Assembly: GCF_902167705.1 (NCBI RefSeq)
Contig: NZ_CABHMZ010000013.1
Span: 34,323-98,322, forward strand
Direction of reading: 5' to 3'
DNA: 64,000 nucleotides
Origin: Streptococcus constellatus
GTDB taxonomy: Bacteria > Bacillota > Bacilli > Lactobacillales > Streptococcaceae
Part shown: in pieces, positions 36,840 to 46,271 of the stretch
How positions within the stretch are numbered: position 1 is the stretch's first letter
How the letters are laid out: each line of letters starts with the position of its first letter
Translations under genes and position numbers: made by a program
Notes under the pieces: model-generated
Databases searched by the model: none
What the model saw: the letters and a program-made list of their open reading frames with translations, nothing else
What the model was told of the DNA's origin: nothing

Positions 36840-37931
36840 ATGAGAGTTTTTGCAAGCCCTTCTCGCTATATTCAAGGTGAAGATGCTTTATTTGAAAATG
36901 CAAAACAGATTTTGAACTTAGGAAACCATCCAGTTTTGCTTTGTGATAACACTGTTTATCAAATTGTAGGAAAGAAGTTCCAATCCTATCTTACTCGTTA
37001 TGGGCTTCATGTATTGCATGTCAACTTTAATGGCGAAGCTTCAGACAATGAAATCAATCGAGTAGTTGCCTTAGCTGAAAAAGAAAGAGCAGATTTGGTA
37101 ATTGGGCTTGGTGGAGGAAAAACCATTGACAGCGCCAAGGCGATTGCTGATTTATTAGAAGTGTCTGTTGTCATTGCACCGACCATTGCTTCAACAGGTG
37201 TACCGACTTCAGCTCTTTCTGTAATGTATACTGAGGAAGGTGCATTTGAAAAATATATCTTCTACAGTAAGAATCCAGAGCTCGTTTTAGTAGATTCAAA
37301 AGTTATTGCACAGGCTCCGAGACGCTTGTTAGCTTCAGGAATCGCAGATGGCTTAGCAACATGGGTTGAAGCGCGAGCTGTTATGCAGTCAAATGGATTA
37401 ACAATGCTGGGACAAAGGCAGAGTCTAGCAGCTATTGCCATTGCCAAAAAATGCGAAGAAACTCTTTTTGCGGATGGTTTGCAGGCGCTGGCTGCTTGTG
37501 AGGCACAAGTGGTAACACCGGCTCTTGAACATATTATTGAAGCTAATACGCTTCTCAGTGGTGTTTGTTTTGAAAGCGGTGGTCTAGCTGCTGCTCATGC
37601 TGTGCACAACGGATTTACAGCACTAACTGGAGAGATTCATCATCTGACTCACGGTGAGAAAGTTGCTTATGGGACTCTAACGCAGCTTGTTCTTGAAAAT
37701 CGTCCAAAAGAGGAGTTGGAAAAATACATTCGTTTCTATCAGAAGATTGGCATGCCAACGACTTTGGCGGAAATGCATTTAGAAAATGCTATTTATGACG
37801 ACTTACTAAAAGTTGGAAAGAAAGCAACAATGGAAGGGGAAACGATTCATCAAATGCCTTTTAAAATTTCTGCTTCAGATGTTGCACAGGCTATTTTGGC
37901 TGTAGACCAATATGTAAGTGATTTAGAATAA
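36840..37931 (+). CDS. gldA: glycerol dehydrogenase family protein
   Basis: A 363-residue NAD-dependent, metal-dependent polyol dehydrogenase. The nucleotide-binding segment is IGLGGGKTIDSAKAIAD. Metal ligands lie in SGIADGLATW (Asp), AHAVHNGF and HHLTHGEKVAYG (His). GldA-type enzymes reduce dihydroxyacetone or hydroxyacetone, which suits the aldolase product proposed for this operon. ATG 36840 follows AGAAAGAGG; a TTG two codons earlier is less likely. Confidence 0.94.
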   Translation: MRVFASPSRYIQGEDALFENAKQILNLGNHPVLLCDNTVYQIVGKKFQSYLTRYGLHVLHVNFNGEASDNEINRVVALAEKERADLVIGLGGGKTIDSAKAIADLLEVSVVIAPTIASTGVPTSALSVMYTEEGAFEKYIFYSKNPELVLVDSKVIAQAPRRLLASGIADGLATWVEARAVMQSNGLTMLGQRQSLAAIAIAKKCEETLFADGLQALAACEAQVVTPALEHIIEANTLLSGVCFESGGLAAAHAVHNGFTALTGEIHHLTHGEKVAYGTLTQLVLENRPKEELEKYIRFYQKIGMPTTLAEMHLENAIYDDLLKVGKKATMEGETIHQMPFKISASDVAQAILAVDQYVSDLE

Positions 37932-37951
37932 AATGATTTTTACTATTAAAT

Positions 37952-37988
37952 TAAAGAGATCTCTAATAAAAATTGAGGTCTCTTTTAG
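37952..37988 (+). terminator. terminator of the GRE operon
   Basis: AAAGAGATCTC and GAGGTCTCTTTT form a stem ending the fsa-gldA transcript. Confidence 0.8.
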
Positions 37989-38003
37989 TTTCAAAAACTT
38001 TTT

Positions 38004-38078
38004 AGTTGTAACTATTGACATTACAATAAAACGTGGTATACTATAGTTGTAATAAAAAAAGTTACAACTAAAAATAAC
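38004..38078 (+). promoter_or_regulatory. ywnB-like gene promoter and Rrf2-type operators
   Basis: TTGACA (38015-38020), 16 bases, TATACT (38037-38042). TTACAAT follows the -35. A large palindrome AGTTGTAA/TTACAACT (about 38045-38070) lies after the -10, and another AGTTGTAA precedes the -35 (38004-38011). The similarity to the rrf2 promoter at 28156-28191 suggests shared control by the YwnA-like protein. Confidence 0.75.
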
Positions 38079-38101
38079 AAACAATTTCGGAGGAAATCAC
38101 T

Positions 38102-38731
38102 ATGAAAATCGCAGTCGTAGCAGCAAATGGAAAAGCAGGACAACTCATCGTTGAGGAAGCTGTAAAACGTGGACACGATGTAACAGCTATTGTTCGTTCT
38201 GAAAATAAAACACAAGCACAGCACCTACTTAAAAAGGGCTTGTTTGATTTGACAAAAGAAGATTTGGCGGGTTATGATGTGGTCGTTACAGCTTTTGGTG
38301 CTTGGACACCAGAAACGTTGCCGCTTCACAGCAAATCTATTGAGCATTTCAATGATTTGTTGGCGGGAACAAGTACGCGTTTCCTAGTTGTGGGTGGTGC
38401 TGGTAGTCTTTATGTTGACAAGGAAAAGAAAGTCCGCTTGGTAGATACAGCAGAATTTCCTGCAGAGTATAAACCACTTGCTAGTGCTCAAGCAGATGAA
38501 TTGGACTTGCTTCGTACAAAGAAAGATTTGAATTGGACCTTTGTCAGCCCAGCAGCAGAATTTATACCAGATGGTGCTCGTACGGGTGAATATATCTTAG
38601 CGGGCGATTTCTTTACAGTTAATGAAGCAGGAGAAAGTAAGATTTCTTATGCTGATTACGCTATTGCCTTTGTCGATGAAATCGAATCTGGAAAACATAT
38701 TCAAGAACGGATTTCAGTTTTAGGAAAATAG
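38102..38731 (+). CDS. NAD(P)H-binding protein (YwnB-like)
   Basis: A 209-residue atypical SDR (NmrA/BLVRB-like). The dinucleotide motif is VVAANGKAGQLIVEEAV at the N-terminus. Family blocks VVTAFGAWTPETLPLHSK, FLVVGGAGSLYVD and WTFVSPAAEFIPDGARTG follow. In B. subtilis ywnB lies beside ywnA; here the ywnA-like gene is about 10 kb upstream, on the far side of the GRE island. Substrate unknown. Confidence 0.88.
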   Translation: MKIAVVAANGKAGQLIVEEAVKRGHDVTAIVRSENKTQAQHLLKKGLFDLTKEDLAGYDVVVTAFGAWTPETLPLHSKSIEHFNDLLAGTSTRFLVVGGAGSLYVDKEKKVRLVDTAEFPAEYKPLASAQADELDLLRTKKDLNWTFVSPAAEFIPDGARTGEYILAGDFFTVNEAGESKISYADYAIAFVDEIESGKHIQERISVLGK

Positions 38732-38769
38732 AGAGCGTAACCGTTCTGTACTTATTTGGGAGAACTGTA

Positions 38770-39624
38770 ATGGATTATCCATATAAAAGTCATATTTATT
38801 TAGCTGAAGTTGTACTCAATGTTCAAAGTCTTGAACGACAAACAACTTTTTATCATCAGATATTAGGTCTGGAAATTTTGCTCCAGACAGAACAAGAAGT
38901 CATTCTTGGTCGTGGCGAAAAAGCTTTAGTACACTTGAGGGAAGTTCAAGATAAAACGCCGATTCGTCAACTTTACGGTCTTTATCACATGGCGTTTCTC
39001 TTGCCTTCTCGTCAGGACTTAGCTGATATTCTAAAACATTTGCTCGAATATCAGATTCCTTTGGTAGGAGGAGCAGATCATGGTTACAGTGAAGCTATTT
39101 ATCTGGAAGATTTAGAAGGAAATGGCATCGAGCTTTATTGGGACAAGCCAGTGTCCGAGTGGGATATTCGTGAAGATGGTCGGATTATCGGAGTGACCGA
39201 AGAGCTGGATGCTCAAGCCATTTATGAACTGGGGCGGGAGCTAGAGCCTTTCACGATCGCTACAGGAACTCGCATGGGTCATATTCACCTGTCGGTGAAC
39301 AATAGCAGATCTGCTAGCCAATTTTATCAAGCAGTATTGGGCTTGTCTGAAAAATTTAGCCTTCCTTCAGCTAGTTGGCTTGCTTCTGGAGATTATCATC
39401 ACCATTTGGCCGTTAATGAATGGGGAGGACCTCATTTAGAACAGCGTCAACCTGACCAGCTGGGTCTGGCCTATTTTACCGCAGAAGTAACTGATAAGGA
39501 GCAATTGATTGCTATCCATGAACAAGCTCAAGCAAAGGGCGGAAGAAGTGAATGGTTGTCTTCGTCAGAACTCCTTGTTACCGACCAAAATGGGATTGCT
39601 TTTTTGGTGCGCAAGGTTAAGTAG
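38770..39624 (+). CDS. double VOC-domain dioxygenase-like protein (CatE-like)
   Basis: A 284-residue protein with two vicinal-oxygen-chelate modules. Metal ligands of the fold are suggested by SHIYLAEVVLN, LYHMAFLLP and GNGIELYWD in the first module, and by GHIHLSVNNS in the second. It resembles B. subtilis CatE, a catechol 2,3-dioxygenase induced by quinone stress. Placement between a YwnB-like reductase and a flavin-type oxidase fits an electrophile/quinone-stress operon, but activity is not proven. Confidence 0.82.
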   Translation: MDYPYKSHIYLAEVVLNVQSLERQTTFYHQILGLEILLQTEQEVILGRGEKALVHLREVQDKTPIRQLYGLYHMAFLLPSRQDLADILKHLLEYQIPLVGGADHGYSEAIYLEDLEGNGIELYWDKPVSEWDIREDGRIIGVTEELDAQAIYELGRELEPFTIATGTRMGHIHLSVNNSRSASQFYQAVLGLSEKFSLPSASWLASGDYHHHLAVNEWGGPHLEQRQPDQLGLAYFTAEVTDKEQLIAIHEQAQAKGGRSEWLSSSELLVTDQNGIAFLVRKVK

Positions 39625-39634
39625 GAGGAATATA

Positions 39635-40066
39635 ATGGATTACCTTAAAACTTTGGTTCAAGAGATTCACTCGGTTGTAGTGGCAACAGTTGATGAGGCA
39701 GGAAATCCTCATACTTCTGTTATGGATATGATGCTTGAAGATGGACAGACTGTTTATTTCTTGACAGCCTCCTTTAAGTCATTGTTTAAACGTTTGAAAG
39801 ATGATGGACGTGTGTCGGTGACTGGTATGACACAGGGGAATGGGACCATGGAGCGCAAGTCCATTACTTTGACAGGCCAGGTAGAGCATATAGGCAAAGA
39901 AAAGCTGGAGGAACTTCTTGCAGCGAATCCCTATATGTATGACATTTATCCAACAGAAGAAGGGCGTTCCTTTCTAGAAGTATTTCGTTTTAAGCATGCA
40001 AGGGGAGAATTTTATGATTTAACTCAACTTCCTCCTTTTCAAGATAATTTTGAAATTAAACTGTAA
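39635..40066 (+). CDS. pyridoxamine 5'-phosphate oxidase family protein
   Basis: A 143-residue split-barrel FMN-binding protein. The N-terminal strands read VVVATVDEAGNPHTSVMD, and VYFLTASFKSLFKRLKDDGRVSVTG is the flavin-binding region. The start at 39635 follows GTAGGAGGA; a longer frame overlapping the VOC gene is rejected. Members of this group are often general flavin or F420 reductases and not necessarily vitamin B6 enzymes. Confidence 0.87.
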   Translation: MDYLKTLVQEIHSVVVATVDEAGNPHTSVMDMMLEDGQTVYFLTASFKSLFKRLKDDGRVSVTGMTQGNGTMERKSITLTGQVEHIGKEKLEELLAANPYMYDIYPTEEGRSFLEVFRFKHARGEFYDLTQLPPFQDNFEIKL

Positions 40067-40151
40067 AAGAAAAAGCACAGCAATCCTGTCTATCATTTTA
40101 AGAGAGGCAAGATTGATGTGTTTCTTTTATTTTTTAATGTCTATTTGACAG

Positions 40152-40180
40152 CGAGCGGTTTGAGAAGAGCCGCTCGTTTT
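40152..40180 (+). terminator. terminator after the oxidase-like gene
   Basis: CGAGCGG and CCGCTCG pair around an 11-base loop and are followed by TTTT. Confidence 0.8.
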
Positions 40181-40186
40181 GTCGAT

Positions 40187-41731
<1,545 letters not shown>

Positions 41732-41741
41732 CTATAAATAA

Positions 41742-41773
41742 AGAAAAACCGTGATTTTATACGCTCACGGTTT
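41742..41773 (-). terminator. terminator after the histidine phosphatase gene
   Basis: On the minus strand AAACCGTGA and TCACGGTTT form a perfect stem ending in TTC and further T residues, overlapping the phosphatase stop. Confidence 0.8.
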
Positions 41774-42398
41774 CAATTGTTTCTAAGTGGTCAACATTAT
41801 TCCAATCAAGAAGTGTAAAATGCTCAAAATCTTGTGTTTCAAGAATGGTGACACTTCCATTTGTAAGACCGCCCTGCTGACGAAGTTGAGCAAAGTCATA
41901 ACCTAATAATAAACGTAAAGAAGCAGTTAAATTCGCTCCATGACCAACAAAAAGAAGATTTTCATAAGAATGTCCTTTTTGTGATTTGATAAAGTTAATC
42001 GTTCGGTTTGTCGTGTGATAAACCGACTCCGCGCCAAAAATAGAATTGTTAAATTTCGCCAGATTGTGACGGAAAGCTTGCATCTGCTGAGGGTAGATAG
42101 CAGTAATCGTAGCAATTTTCTGTCCTTCTAGGGAGCCGAGTTGCCATTCACGTAACTCGGCATGCGGTTCAACGACTTGTGAAAAATGATTTTCACTATT
42201 GATAATCTGTGCAGACGCCATTGCGCGTGGTAAATCGCTTGAAAAAATTTTGTCAAATTTGATATGAGACATGTGTTTTCCAAGTAAGTGCAATTCTTCG
42301 ATAGAAGTCTCAAGCAGCGGTGAATCACCATTGGCTCCTTGAAAGCGTCCTTCTAAATTCCATTGAGTTTTTCCGTGTCGAACGAAGTAGAGTTTCAT
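41757..42398 (-). CDS. histidine phosphatase family protein
   Basis: A 213-residue phosphoglycerate-mutase-fold phosphatase. The catalytic RHG motif is VRHGKTQWN at the N-terminus. The second His is in LLFVGHGANLTASLR, with the acid/base region ELREWQLGSLEG. No residues specific for phosphoglycerate mutase are evident, so a phosphatase on an unknown small substrate is most likely. It is followed by its own terminator and preceded by ebsC. Confidence 0.9.
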   Translation of the reverse strand: MKLYFVRHGKTQWNLEGRFQGANGDSPLLETSIEELHLLGKHMSHIKFDKIFSSDLPRAMASAQIINSENHFSQVVEPHAELREWQLGSLEGQKIATITAIYPQQMQAFRHNLAKFNNSIFGAESVYHTTNRTINFIKSQKGHSYENLLFVGHGANLTASLRLLLGYDFAQLRQQGGLTNGSVTILETQDFEHFTLLDWNNVDHLETIETVSV

Positions 42399-42410
42399 AC
42401 AAGTTCCTTT

Positions 42411-42893
42411 CTATTGTGAATCCTCTTTTATATCTGCAAAGGTCGCCTTGACAAAATCAGCTAAATCCTTTGCGCTTATTTCAATACTGTGTCCTAATTC
42501 TCCAGCTGAGACGATAATAGTCTTGCGTGTTAAAGCTGAATTGTCAATATAAATAGGAAAGTGGTGCTTTTGACGAATACCGACGGGATTATTTGCACCA
42601 TGAATATAACCAGTCGTTTTTTCCAAATCCTTCTGCGGAATCATGCTGACTTTTTTGTTACCAGATATTTTTGCCAATTTCTTTTCTGCAAGATGTTCTG
42701 TTATAGGCAAAATCCCAATAATCATTCCAGTTTTATCGCCTGTTAGGGCTAATGTTTTATAAATCTGTGAGCGTTCTATTCCTTCGGGCAATTGTCCTTC
42801 TAAAGCATTGATTTGAAGTCCCCTGTGGCTGACCTTAGCTTTCGTCAAGATCTGTTCGACTAAGGTTTTCTTGATTTTTGCTTTTTTAGCCAT
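42411..42893 (-). CDS. Cys-tRNA(Pro)/Cys-tRNA(Cys) deacylase YbaK/EbsC
   Basis: A 160-residue trans-editing domain of the YbaK/ProX family that removes mischarged Cys from tRNA-Pro. Typical features are LTGDKTGMIIGILPITEHL, the conserved lysine-rich AEKKLAKISGNKKVSMI, and GYIHGANNPVGIRQKHHFPIYID. Its start overlaps the end of the DUF368 gene by one base, so the two are translationally coupled. Confidence 0.93.
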   Translation of the reverse strand: MAKKAKIKKTLVEQILTKAKVSHRGLQINALEGQLPEGIERSQIYKTLALTGDKTGMIIGILPITEHLAEKKLAKISGNKKVSMIPQKDLEKTTGYIHGANNPVGIRQKHHFPIYIDNSALTRKTIIVSAGELGHSIEISAKDLADFVKATFADIKEDSQ

Positions 42894-43735
42894 TATTTAT
42901 ACTTTTCCTCCAATTGACTCATCCAAGCGCCCAGCCAAGTTCCTAAACCAAAGAAGAACGCAGCAGTAACAAAAGTGATGATAGAAGTATTAGCATAATG
43001 AATACTTTCGCTATTTCCAGGGTTTGGTACCAAGATGAGAACAGTGCTAGACAAGACAATACCAATGATAAAATGGTACACTCGAGAATGATAATTTTCC
43101 AAAGCATAATTCATGGATTTTGAAAAAATCACCAGTGCGAGGAGACCACCAATTCCGATTGGTAAAAAAGTCCCTAAAATATCTAAAGATTTAAAACCAG
43201 TTAGCATCGGAGAATACAGCCCCAAAATTAAGAGCAAATTTGAAGGACTTAAACCTGGAACGAGAATTCCTAGTGCAATTAAAGCACCAGCCAAAATAAA
43301 AGTCAAGAAATTTACAGGTAACGTTCCAACGAAACTATTGAGGAAATACAAGCAAATCCCAGAGATGAAAAAAGTGGCTACGAACCAAATGACATCGGTT
43401 TGGTCGCGGTCAGATTCTCTAGTAGATTCCTTTAGTAAACTTGGGATCGTACCAATAATCGCTCCTGCAAATCCCCATAAAACAATGATTTTATAATGCT
43501 CTAATAAATATTCAACCGGTAGGGAAAATAGTGCAATTCCTAAAACCATTCCAATGCCAACGGGTAAAAAATAAAGCACATTTTCTCGAAAATTTTCCTT
43601 TATGTGCGCTAGAAAATAAATCATCCGCTCATAAATCCCCAAAATAGCGGCTAGAACTCCACCAGATACTCCGGGGAGAATAAATCCGAGCGCGATAACA
43701 GCGCCTTTAAAAATTCTTATCAACCAAGAAATCAT
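42893..43735 (-). CDS. DUF368 membrane protein
   Basis: A 280-residue polytopic membrane protein with eight to nine hydrophobic segments. The DUF368 hallmark GFILPGVSGGVLAAILGIYERM occurs near the N-terminus, and the paralogous half-repeat ALGILVPGLSPSNLLLILGLYSPM near the middle indicates an inverted-repeat transporter-like fold. Some DUF368 proteins have been linked to undecaprenyl-phosphate translocation (the PopT group), so recycling of the lipid carrier is a reasonable guess, not a demonstrated role here. Confidence 0.9.
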   Translation of the reverse strand: MISWLIRIFKGAVIALGFILPGVSGGVLAAILGIYERMIYFLAHIKENFRENVLYFLPVGIGMVLGIALFSLPVEYLLEHYKIIVLWGFAGAIIGTIPSLLKESTRESDRDQTDVIWFVATFFISGICLYFLNSFVGTLPVNFLTFILAGALIALGILVPGLSPSNLLLILGLYSPMLTGFKSLDILGTFLPIGIGGLLALVIFSKSMNYALENYHSRVYHFIIGIVLSSTVLILVPNPGNSESIHYANTSIITFVTAAFFFGLGTWLGAWMSQLEEKYK

Positions 43736-43818
43736 TCATTACTCCCTAAACTTTTCTTTGTTAGTCATTATAACATATTTAGTAACAAGAAAGTAGTGCT
43801 AACTGGACGAGAAGAACA

Positions 43819-43859
43819 GAAAAACTCTGTAAAGTTTTCGCTGAAAACCATTACAGAGT
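43819..43859 (-). terminator. terminator after the GH25 gene
   Basis: ACTCTGTAA and TTACAGAGT form the outer stem with a nested GTTTTC/GAAAAC stem, followed on the minus strand by TTTTT. Confidence 0.85.
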
Positions 43860-43861
43860 CA

Positions 43862-44701
43862 TTATTTTCCCTTACCAAATAATTTTTCAAACGTTTTTGT
43901 CTGATTTTTTAAAGGAGACAGCTGATTGAGATCGACATCATGTGCAAAACCGCTAATTGATCCTTGTGAGGTGTATTGATGTAAATCGTATTTTAAGTCG
44001 GTCTTGGGAGCGGCATTGTAATAACCATCATTGTGACCATAAGTTGGAATCCAAATAGCTGTGAATTTCTTGGTTGAAATACTGTGTTCCTCAAGGAAAT
44101 AGGTGCCGACATAAATTCCAATATTCTTAGCACCTAATGATGCTAACTTAGCACGAAAAGCTTCAACGCCAGCATTCATGTCCTCCATAGTCTTTTCTTC
44201 GACGTCCAGCCAGTAGTAAGTTGGTTTGTACTTTGAAGCAGCCTTATAAAAACTTTCAGCCGCTTTTTGCATTTCCTTCTTGCTATTACCAGCTACATAA
44301 GCGTAGACAGCAACAGGAATGTTTCGTTTTTGAAATTCTTCGATATGTCGTTGATAGGACTTGTCAATCCCATTTAGATGTGTAGCAGCATTTTCTTTTT
44401 TTGCTTGTGCTCCGCTATGCACGCGTATAATGGCGCCAGAGATATTTTTTGCTAATTGATCATAATTGATATCACTTGGTAATTGCCAGCCTGATAAGTC
44501 AATAATCGGTTTGTAGGCCTTATCTTCCTCGTTAGAATCAGAAACATCGCTCTGTTTAGCAGTGATCGTTGATGATTGCTCAATGGCAGCCTTTTGCTGT
44601 TTAGTTTCCTTGCTTTCTGAATAATGCTTCGCTCCTAAAATAATCACAATGAAGCTTACAAAGAAGACAAGGACAACAAGCGGTTTAATCCTCTTTCTCA
44701 T
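43862..44701 (-). CDS. membrane-anchored GH25 lysozyme
   Basis: A 279-residue protein with an N-terminal signal anchor (VVLVFFVSFIVIILG), a charged stalk and a glycoside hydrolase 25 catalytic domain. Family features are IIDLSGWQLPSDI, the Asp/Glu pair in YYWLDVEEKTMED, NIGIYVGTYF, and the closing DLHQYTSQGSISGFAHDVDLNQ. It is predicted to cleave peptidoglycan or act in its remodelling outside the cell. Confidence 0.92.
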   Translation of the reverse strand: MRKRIKPLVVLVFFVSFIVIILGAKHYSESKETKQQKAAIEQSSTITAKQSDVSDSNEEDKAYKPIIDLSGWQLPSDINYDQLAKNISGAIIRVHSGAQAKKENAATHLNGIDKSYQRHIEEFQKRNIPVAVYAYVAGNSKKEMQKAAESFYKAASKYKPTYYWLDVEEKTMEDMNAGVEAFRAKLASLGAKNIGIYVGTYFLEEHSISTKKFTAIWIPTYGHNDGYYNAAPKTDLKYDLHQYTSQGSISGFAHDVDLNQLSPLKNQTKTFEKLFGKGK

Positions 44702-45000
44702 ATAAATTTATTTTAACGTAAAGTCAGATAAAAAGCAAAATAAACTAGTAGAAAATAAGTATTTGTCATCAAATTGAAATATTAAAGAAAGCGGTTTATT
44801 GAACACAATCAAACGATGTGTGTATAAATACTTTTTCAGGCTCAAAATGTAGCAGCAAACTTCATAGCCTTATCCTCTTTTTAGTTAAAGTTTAGCCTAG
44901 ATAACAAAAGGATTTCAAAAATGCCGTTCGTTAAATACTTTTATTTTACCCTGAAAAGTGGTATAATGTTCGGTGAAAATTTGAAAATAATAGGTGAACT
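44702..45000 (+). promoter_or_regulatory. ftsW upstream region
   Basis: About 300 A/T-rich bases between divergent genes. The clearest element is GGTATAATG (TATAAT near 44961-44966) about 35 bases before ftsW, with no strong -35. I see no ORF or RNA gene in the rest. Confidence 0.5.
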
Positions 45001-46233
45001 ATGAAAATTGATAAACGCCACCTACTGAATTATTCCATTTTGATTCCTTATTTGATTTTATCTATTTTGGGATTGATAGTTGTTTATTCGACATCAAGTG
45101 CCACTTTAGTACAGGTAGGAGCAAATTCGCTCAGATCTGTTTTAAGTCAAGGAGGTTTCTGGATAATCAGTTTACTTGCCATTGCTTTAATTTATAAAAT
45201 AAAGTTAGATTTCTTAAAAGACAATCGACTGATTGTTATTGTTATTTTTGTGGAAATCTTGCTTTTAATTTTATCGCGTGTCATTGGTACGCGAATCAAT
45301 GGAGCTCATGGTTGGCTATATATTGGTCCTGTTAGTCTCCAGCCAGCTGAATATTTAAAAATCATTCTGGTCTGGTTTTTAGCGCTGCGGTTTTCTCATC
45401 AGCAAGATGAAATCGCAACTTATGACTATCAGGCTTTGACACGAAATCAACTGATTCCGCGTGCATTGAACGACTGGCGTATTCTTGTTATCGTGTTAAT
45501 TGGAATCGTAGCGGTATTGCCCGATTTAGGAAATGCAACCATTCTTTTGCTGACGACCTTAATCATGGTAACGGTTAGTGGGATTGGTTATCGTTGGTTT
45601 TCAACTCTTCTTGGGATATTGGTTACTCTTTCCACAGTTGTTTTAACAAGCATTTGGCTGATTGGTGTGGAAAAAGTTGCTAAGGTTCCTGTTTTTGGCT
45701 ATGTGGCAAAACGATTCAGTGCCTTTTTTAATCCATTTAAGGATTTGTCCGGCGCAGGTCACCAGTTGGCCAATTCCTATTATGCCATGAGCAATGGTGG
45801 TTGGTTTGGTTTAGGATTAGGAAACTCTATCGAAAAACGTGGTTATTTACCAGAAGCACAGACAGACTTCGTCTTTTCCATTGTCATTGAGGAATTTGGC
45901 TTTATCGGTGCCAGCTTGATTTTAGCTCTCTTGTTTTTCCTTATTCTGCGGATTATCCTTGTAGGGATTCGAGCGAAAGATCCGTTCAATTCCATGATGG
46001 CTCTGGGCGTTGGTGGAATGCTGCTGACACAAACGTTTATCAATATTGGAGGAATTTCAGGTTTGATCCCTTCAACTGGTGTCACTTTCCCGTTCTTGTC
46101 ACAAGGTGGAAATAGTTTGTTGGTATTATCCGTAGCAATTGCTTTTGTATTAAACATTGATGCCAATGAAAAACGAGAAAGTTTATACAGAGAAATAGAA
46201 GAAACCAATTATGGTTTCAGAGTTATTCGCTAA
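45001..46233 (+). CDS. ftsW: septal peptidoglycan polymerase FtsW
   Basis: A 410-residue SEDS-family glycosyltransferase polymerising lipid II at the division site with its cognate class B PBP. Ten membrane segments are apparent. Conserved residues include GAHGWLYIGPVSLQPAEYLKI, the ALPDLGNATILL-type segment (VLPDLGNATILL) with the catalytic Asp region, and GGISGLIPSTGVTFPFLSQGGNSLL near the C-terminus. Its position just before ppc is conserved in streptococci and supports FtsW over RodA. Confidence 0.95.
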   Translation: MKIDKRHLLNYSILIPYLILSILGLIVVYSTSSATLVQVGANSLRSVLSQGGFWIISLLAIALIYKIKLDFLKDNRLIVIVIFVEILLLILSRVIGTRINGAHGWLYIGPVSLQPAEYLKIILVWFLALRFSHQQDEIATYDYQALTRNQLIPRALNDWRILVIVLIGIVAVLPDLGNATILLLTTLIMVTVSGIGYRWFSTLLGILVTLSTVVLTSIWLIGVEKVAKVPVFGYVAKRFSAFFNPFKDLSGAGHQLANSYYAMSNGGWFGLGLGNSIEKRGYLPEAQTDFVFSIVIEEFGFIGASLILALLFFLILRIILVGIRAKDPFNSMMALGVGGMLLTQTFINIGGISGLIPSTGVTFPFLSQGGNSLLVLSVAIAFVLNIDANEKRESLYREIEETNYGFRVIR

Positions 46234-46271
46234 CGTTAGATTGAGCAAAAGCTTATTGAAAGGTGTAGAAT

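Noticed and set aside
38770..40066. Fusion of the VOC and flavin-oxidase genes
   Set aside because: An overlapping longer frame suggests it, but the oxidase has its own AGGAGG and ATG at 39635, after the VOC stop.
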